64,000 nucleotides of DNA, from contig NZ_RCVR01000015.1 in the NCBI RefSeq assembly GCF_016107305.1, forward strand, positions 1 through 64,000, given 5' to 3'. Source of the DNA: Roseomonas sp. KE2513. Its GTDB lineage: Bacteria > Pseudomonadota > Alphaproteobacteria > Acetobacterales > Acetobacteraceae. Shown one piece after another: positions 59,616 to 64,000 of this stretch. A program made the position numbers and the translations under genes. The notes under the pieces are model-generated. The model did no database searches and was not told where the DNA came from. It worked only from the letters and a program-made list of their open reading frames with translations. Every line of letters begins with the position of its first letter. Position 1 is the first letter of the stretch.

Positions 59616-60683
59616 TCAGCAAACCGGGAGGGGGACGGAGGCGGCGGAGAGGAAGGCGCGGAGGCTGGACTCCACGCCCTCCCGCGGCATGTCGCGGAGG
59701 ATGAAGACGAGGCGCGATCGCCGGTCCTCGTCAGGCCAGGCAGAGAGCCTGACGGTCGGGTGCAGGACGTGCCCCACGAGGTGCAGGACGACGGGCAGCC
59801 TCTCGCCCTCGACGTTGAGCAGGCCCTTTACCCGGAGGAGGTCCGCCCCTCGCGTCGAGAGCATCATCTCGAGCCAGAGCGCGAGCCCGACCAGCCGGAT
59901 AGGCCGGTCAAAGAAGAGGCAGAAGGAGGAGATCCGGGCGTCGTGGCGGTTCGGGTCATGCCCATGATGGTGGTGGCCGTGGCCCGCTGCCCGGGCCTCC
60001 TCGCCAAGCCAGGCCAGCACGGCCTCTCCCCGGGCCGCGGGGTCGTAGGGGCCCGGCCCGATCACGGCCGCGGGCTCGACTTCGCCCGCGAGGGCTCGCA
60101 CCACGGGCGCGCTCGGGTTCAGGCGTCGGAGCCTGGCTTCGAGGTCACCCGCTGCCCCGGGCTCAGCGATGTCGGTCTTGGTGAGGATCAGGCGGTCGGC
60201 AACGGCGGCCTGCTTCACCGCCTCGATCTGGGCGTCCAGGGTGGCTGCCCCATTCGCCGCATCGACAAGCGTCACCACCCCGTCGAGGACGAAGTCCCGC
60301 AGCAGGTGCGGGTCGGTCATCAGCGTGTGGAGGATCGGCGCCGGGTCGGCCAGCCCCGTGGTTTCGATGATCACGCGCCGTACCGGCTGCCCGTCCGCAA
60401 CGCGGCGAGAAAGGCCGGAAAGCGCCTGCAGGAGGTCTCCACGGACGGTGCAGCAAAGGCAGCCTGCGTTCAGGAGGACCGTGTCCTCGTCGAGCCGTTC
60501 GACGAGGAGGTGGTCCAGGCCGACTTCCCCGAACTCGTTGATGAGAACCGCCGTGTCCGCCAGTTCCGGGTGGCGGAGCAGCCGGTTGAGCAGGGTAGTC
60601 TTCCCGGCGCCGAGAAAGCCGGTCAGCACCGTAACGGGTACGGGTTGCTTCCTCGCCGTGGCGATGCCGGTCTTGGTAATCAT
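59616..60683 (-). CDS. CobW/COG0523-family metallochaperone GTPase (Zur-box proximal)
   Basis: 355 residues. P-loop GFLGAGKTTLLN, CxCC as AGCLCCTVRGDL, IIETTGLADPAPI and LTKTD. Between the GTPase and C-terminal domains a His-rich run (GHGHHHHGHDPNRH) provides a likely zinc reservoir. It is a paralogue of the downstream CobW protein, not a recent copy. Its start at 60683 lies only 5 bp from a Zur-box-like palindrome, so it is the likely first gene of a zinc-repressed operon. Confidence 0.9.
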   Translation of the reverse strand: MITKTGIATARKQPVPVTVLTGFLGAGKTTLLNRLLRHPELADTAVLINEFGEVGLDHLLVERLDEDTVLLNAGCLCCTVRGDLLQALSGLSRRVADGQPVRRVIIETTGLADPAPILHTLMTDPHLLRDFVLDGVVTLVDAANGAATLDAQIEAVKQAAVADRLILTKTDIAEPGAAGDLEARLRRLNPSAPVVRALAGEVEPAAVIGPGPYDPAARGEAVLAWLGEEARAAGHGHHHHGHDPNRHDARISSFCLFFDRPIRLVGLALWLEMMLSTRGADLLRVKGLLNVEGERLPVVLHLVGHVLHPTVRLSAWPDEDRRSRLVFILRDMPREGVESSLRAFLSAASVPLPVC

Positions 60684-61165
60684 GAGCGTATGTTATAACG
60701 TATCCTTTGCGGCGCAATGGGCATTCCGGGGTAGTCAAACCGGCACTGAACGGACTCTTGCCCTCGCAGAGGCGCATTGCCACGCGGCAGGAGCACGCCT
60801 CACACCTCTTAGGCGCCGGGTCCTGGGCGCTCTGCTCGATGCGCCACGGCCCTTGGGTGCCTATGACCTGATCCACCAACTGGGCGGAGAGGACGGGCAG
60901 ATCGGCCCTCCCATCGTGTACCGAACCCTCGACTTCCTCGTCGCTCATGGCTTGGTCCACCGGCTCGCCTCGCGCCCGGCCGTTGTCCCCTGCATGACCT
61001 GCGGGGCCGCGCCCGGCCACGCCCCTGCCTTCCTTCTTCGCCGGGCGTGCGGTCGTGCTCATGGTCGCCCGCGCCGAGTTCCGAGCTACGGAGCATAGCG
61101 TGGAGGTCAAAGGTATCCGCGGGCACTGCACCGCACGGCAGGAAGCACCGAGCCAGCCTCGCTAG
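60682..61165 (+). pseudogene. Frameshifted Zur/Fur-family regulator
   Basis: The first frame encodes a Zur-like winged helix: HAAGARLTPLRRRVLGALLDAPRPLGAYDLIHQL ... PPIVYRTLDFLVAHGLVHRL. It then ends in an unrelated tail and stops at 61098. From about 61045 another frame gives the expected C-terminus (VVLMVARAEFRATEHSVEVKGIRGHC), ending at 61165. One indel between about 61040 and 61060 would join them. The first Cys of the usual CxxC zinc site also reads Arg (FLLRRACGR), which hints at real decay rather than only a sequence error. The start is uncertain; ATG at 60682 lies against the CobW start. Confidence 0.75.
60688..60703. promoter_or_regulatory. Zur-box-like operator between the CobW operon and the regulator
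   Basis: GTATGTTATAACGTAT is an imperfect palindrome (6 of 8 positions symmetric) centred on GTTATAAC, the core of alphaproteobacterial Zur boxes. It sits between the divergent CobW and Zur-like genes. Repression by zinc-loaded Zur of both directions is the expected effect. Confidence 0.7.
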
Positions 61166-61208
61166 CCGGACGAGAGGTTGCCGTCGCATCTGAAGTCGGA
61201 TACCGATA

Positions 61209-61226
61209 GTTACGTTATAACATAAC
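61209..61226. promoter_or_regulatory. Zur-box-like operator upstream of the methyltransferase-receptor pair
   Basis: GTTACGTTATAACATAAC is a palindrome symmetric at 8 of 9 positions, with the same TTATAAC core as the site at 60688. It ends 11 bp before the ATG of the methyltransferase gene, an ideal place to block its promoter or ribosome access. It is the better of the two matches. Confidence 0.78.
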
Positions 61227-61237
61227 ATTGGTTCACG

Positions 61238-62059
61238 ATGCTAAATCCGGCGCCCACGACTTCGCCCTCACAAGCCCCCGTTTTTGATAGGACAGCCGGG
61301 TCGCGGCCCGCAGGCGTCTGGCACGACGCGGCCGCCCAGTTCTACGCGCGTGCCTTGGACCGGTCCGACTACCGCGAAGCTGCGGGTACGGGGCTCCAGG
61401 CCATGCTGGGCAGCCCCGGGAGCCTGCTCGACATCGGGGCCGGGGCCGGCCATCCCGTCCTCGGCTGGCTTACTGGCTCCGCCGACTGGATCGCGGTCGA
61501 GCCCAGCCGGTACCTGCGTGCGCGGCTGGGTCGTCTCTCACGGACAAGCCATCCAGCGTTGCGACCCATCAACGCGCTCTGGCAGGACATTCCATCCCTG
61601 GCCCTACCCCGGGTCGAGGTGGCCTTCGCTGCCAATACGAGCGGCCCGCTCGAGGCACCCGGTCCGCTGCTGGACCTCATGCGGCAGGCTGCCCGGAGCC
61701 ATGTCGCCTGGATCGTGCCCGCACAGCGAGGGCCGCGCCGCTGGTGCCTCTCGGGCGCCCTTCCGGCCGTGCTGCACGGGGAGGACGAGACCCCGGCGGT
61801 GGCGCAGATCCTGGCAGCGCTCGGGCCGGAGAACGCGCCGAGCCGGATGGCCAGCTTCGACTGGCATTTCCGTGCCAGCTTCGCCGGGCCGGAAGACGCG
61901 CTGTCCCACTGCGCCGCTCAACTTGGCCTGGATGCCTCGGGTCCGCGCCGCGGCGCCCTTGCCGAGCATCTCGCCCATGCCCTGAAGCCGCTAGCGGACG
62001 GCGGCACGGAGCTCGTCGCACCCAAGAAGTCTGCCCTGCTCGTCTGGGATCTGGCGTGA
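61238..62059 (+). CDS. SAM-dependent methyltransferase-like protein under a Zur box
   Basis: 273 residues with class I SAM-binding motif I (LLDIGAGAGHPV, residues 63-74) and an acidic motif II (IAVEPSRYLRARLG). The rest is not close to a family I recognise. A TGATG overlap couples it to the TonB-dependent receptor gene, and a Zur-box-like site precedes it. Possible roles, all inferred: tailoring or making a small metal-binding ligand, or modifying the receptor's cargo. It is not obviously a nicotianamine synthase-like (CntL) enzyme. Confidence 0.75.
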   Translation: MLNPAPTTSPSQAPVFDRTAGSRPAGVWHDAAAQFYARALDRSDYREAAGTGLQAMLGSPGSLLDIGAGAGHPVLGWLTGSADWIAVEPSRYLRARLGRLSRTSHPALRPINALWQDIPSLALPRVEVAFAANTSGPLEAPGPLLDLMRQAARSHVAWIVPAQRGPRRWCLSGALPAVLHGEDETPAVAQILAALGPENAPSRMASFDWHFRASFAGPEDALSHCAAQLGLDASGPRRGALAEHLAHALKPLADGGTELVAPKKSALLVWDLA

Positions 62060-64000
62060 TGCGGGCACAGGAACCCGCCCTCGCACTGGCCCTGCTTCTC
62101 CCCGTCATGGCCTCTGCCCAGGAGGGGGCCTCCGTGGCCGTGGACGAGGTCGTGGTGACGGCGACCAGCCGTCCCGAGGAGCGCAGCCACATCGCCGGGA
62201 CGGTGCAGGTGGTGGACGAGGCGACGATCCGTCGCTCCACCGCCACCAGCCTGACCGACCTTCTGGCCGAACAGGGCATCGGATTCCTCTCCGAGTGGTC
62301 ACCGGGGCAGACCAGCCTGAACATCCGCGGCGGCGCGACGGACGGCCAGGGGCGGGACTACCGTTCCCAGGTGCTCGTTCTGGTGAACGGGCGGCGAGCA
62401 GGCACGGCCAATCTCTCGAAACTGTCGCCCTCCGAGGTGGCACGCATCGAGATCGTCCGCGGCCCGGCCAGCGTGGTCTATGGCAGCCAGGCCATGGGAG
62501 GCGTGATCAACCTCATCCTGCGGGACGCGCGCAACTCGCCCGGGGGCCTTCTGGAGGGCTCCGGCGGATCCTGGGGCCTCGCCGAGGGACGCGCCCGCTA
62601 CGGCACCACGCTGGGCGGGGTGGATGTCTATGCTGGCCTGTCCGGTAGCCGCCGGGACGACTACCGCGTGGGCGGTGGGGCCAGGCTGGACAACACGGCC
62701 TACAAGCACGGAGGCATCGCCGGTGCCTTCGGCGGCGAGGTCGGCGCACTGGGCTATCTTGGCTTCTCCGCGCGCACAGACGGCATCTATGACGCGGGCT
62801 TCCGTGGCAGTAGCTGGAGTCCCTTCAACCGGGACAACCGGCGCAACCACTCCGCCGATCTGACCCTGGATGGCGCCTCGTCCGATGGCACCCTGTCCTG
62901 GCACCTGCAGGCTTATGCGGTGCGGGACCAGGACAGCTTTCGCTGGAACTCCCCTATCACCCGCAGCAGCGCGGGGCTTCCGGCACCGGGTACGCTCCTG
63001 GACAGGAACGACCGCACCCTCGACATCATCGGCACGCGCCTGCAGCCGGTGGTGCGGCCCTGGACCGGCGCCGAGTGGCTCCTCGGGCTGGACCTGGAAT
63101 ACTCCACCCTGCGTTCGGACCGCTTCCGCATCCCGGCACCCGGCGCCTCCTCCGCCCAGGTCCCGCCCTATGACAACAACCAGACGGACCACAACGCGGG
63201 CCTCTACACGGAACTGTCCCAGCGCCTGCTGGACGACCGCCTGACCCTTCGCGGCGGCGTGCGCCGGACCTGGGGCGTCACTTCTTTCGATTCCACGCCG
63301 AACCTGCCGCTCCAGCGCTCCCGCGACGCTGACTACGACGCGACCACCTGGAGCGCGGGCGCGACCTTCCTTCCCGTGCCCTCCGTCGCGCTGCGGGCCA
63401 ATGTCTCCACCGGCTTCCGTGCGCCGACGGCCACGGATCTTGCCGCGGACTTCACCGCGGTCGGCGGCGGCCGCACCTTCGGCAACCCGAACCTGAAGCC
63501 GGAGACGAGCCAGCAGTACGAAGTGGGTGCGGCGCTGTTCCGGCCGGGCCTGCGCCTGGACGTCGCCCTGTTCCAGAACACTCTCTCCGGCCGCATCACG
63601 ACGCGCCTGCGCCCCGGGGTCGCGAATACCAGCGACTACATCAACAACCCCGGCGACATCCTGGTCCGCGGCCTGGAGGGGCAGGCGGAGCTTAACTTCG
63701 CCAGCTGGCTCGGCTGGACGGAGTGGCGCTGGCGCGGCACGGCGAACGCTGCCTGGAATTTCGACATGCAGGACCGGGGCGCACCCGCCACGGCCAACCG
63801 CCACGAGGTGGAGCGCATGTACCGCTGGCAAGCCGGGCTGGCGACGACCTTCGGCCAGGGCGATCAGTGGGACGTCACGGTTCAGGGCATCCTGCGCGGC
63901 GAGCTGTTCTACAACACGGAGGAGAACCTGCTGGTGCCCACGGCCGAGCCGTCGCGCGAGTACATCCACCGCAAGGGCGCCTACGGCTTGGTGAACCTCC
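62059..64000 (+). CDS. TonB-dependent outer-membrane receptor (runs off the window)
   Basis: At least 647 residues; the stop lies beyond the window. Signal peptide 1-20 (cleavage at ASA-QEG), then a TonB-box-like DEVVVTATSRPEE, plug-domain motifs (LTDLLAEQGIGF, LVNGRRAGT, IEIVRGPASVVYGSQAMGGVINLI) and the start of a beta-barrel with family elements such as NVSTGFRAPTATDL and NPNLKPETSQQYEVGA. The upstream Zur-box-like site and coupling to the methyltransferase suggest uptake of zinc or a zinc-ligand complex; B12- or siderophore-type substrates remain possible. Confidence 0.92.
   Translation, partial: MRAQEPALALALLLPVMASAQEGASVAVDEVVVTATSRPEERSHIAGTVQVVDEATIRRSTATSLTDLLAEQGIGFLSEWSPGQTSLNIRGGATDGQGRDYRSQVLVLVNGRRAGTANLSKLSPSEVARIEIVRGPASVVYGSQAMGGVINLILRDARNSPGGLLEGSGGSWGLAEGRARYGTTLGGVDVYAGLSGSRRDDYRVGGGARLDNTAYKHGGIAGAFGGEVGALGYLGFSARTDGIYDAGFRGSSWSPFNRDNRRNHSADLTLDGASSDGTLSWHLQAYAVRDQDSFRWNSPITRSSAGLPAPGTLLDRNDRTLDIIGTRLQPVVRPWTGAEWLLGLDLEYSTLRSDRFRIPAPGASSAQVPPYDNNQTDHNAGLYTELSQRLLDDRLTLRGGVRRTWGVTSFDSTPNLPLQRSRDADYDATTWSAGATFLPVPSVALRANVSTGFRAPTATDLAADFTAVGGGRTFGNPNLKPETSQQYEVGAALFRPGLRLDVALFQNTLSGRITTRLRPGVANTSDYINNPGDILVRGLEGQAELNFASWLGWTEWRWRGTANAAWNFDMQDRGAPATANRHEVERMYRWQAGLATTFGQGDQWDVTVQGILRGELFYNTEENLLVPTAEPSREYIHRKGAYGLVNL

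Noticed and set aside
58625-60683. CobW GTPases as activators of the nitrile-hydratase-like enzyme
   Set aside because: CobW-type P47K/Nha3 proteins serve iron-type nitrile hydratases. These genes sit 4 kb away behind a Zur-box-like site, so a zinc role is the simpler reading.
61238-62059. Nicotianamine synthase-like (CntL) metallophore enzyme
   Set aside because: Size and context fit, but the SAM motif is an ordinary class I methyltransferase GAGAG type and I see no CntL-specific features.

Overview
This is GC-rich DNA (about 70% G+C by eye) with dense gene packing and many 4-base ATGA/GTGA/TTGA overlaps. The gene content points to an alphaproteobacterium of the Rhodospirillales, most likely an Acetobacteraceae (Roseomonas-like) chromosome. 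Supporting features are a CcrM-type GANTC methyltransferase beside rnhB and mutY, a DciA-like protein, an HWE-family histidine kinase, the ispH-thrB-rnhA cluster, single-chain gcvP under a tandem glycine riboswitch, Bug-type solute-binding proteins and an alphaproteobacterial-looking Zur operator. The assignment is inferred from gene content only.

Layout. 1-6600: a large RTX protein with duplicated carbohydrate-binding modules, an AT-rich divergent spacer, an L,D-transpeptidase and a small hypothetical gene. 6850-6980: an apparently orphan + strand hairpin-terminator unit that looks like a small RNA. 7000-9750: rsmD, a pseudouridine synthase, a glutamine-amidotransferase hydrolase and tadA. 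9858-13601: a translationally coupled sulfate importer (sbp-cysT-cysW-cysA), then a 54-residue zinc-finger protein. 13885-20468: a Bug solute-binding protein, a MetX-like hydrolase and a branched-chain amino-acid-type ABC transporter with fused LivH-LivM. 20702-24239: flavin reductase, YeiH-type exporter, upp and kdsD. 24518-31528: smc, a DsbA-like protein, a DciA-like protein, mutY and bioY. 31875-35571: a second Bug protein, ccrM, rnhB and a short-chain dehydrogenase. 35678-42296: a glycine-riboswitch operon, gcvT-gcvH-gcvP, continuing into NUDIX, GNAT and alpha/beta-hydrolase genes. 42360-47604: a lipoprotein, ispH, thrB, rnhA and kup.

From about 47.9 kb the window becomes accessory in character. 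It holds a frameshifted sensor histidine kinase, a conserved hypothetical gene and an aminotransferase. A decayed stretch with an IS5-type transposase remnant follows. Next is a three-gene cobalt-type nitrile hydratase/thiocyanate hydrolase-like locus, then LysR-SDR and Rrf2-oxidoreductase pairs. The window ends in a zinc-starvation-type locus: two CobW GTPases and a small gene diverge from a frameshifted Zur-type regulator, with a Zur-box-like palindrome between them. A second, better palindrome precedes a SAM-dependent methyltransferase coupled to a TonB-dependent receptor that runs off the end.

Three intergenic regions (after kdsD, bioY and kup) carry members of one hairpin-rich repeat family. 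Two of the copies differ by compensatory base changes, so the RNA structure appears to be conserved. The most interesting unexplained signals are this repeat family, the orphan RNA at 6.9 kb, the split nitrile-hydratase-like enzyme and the Zur-box methyltransferase/receptor pair.
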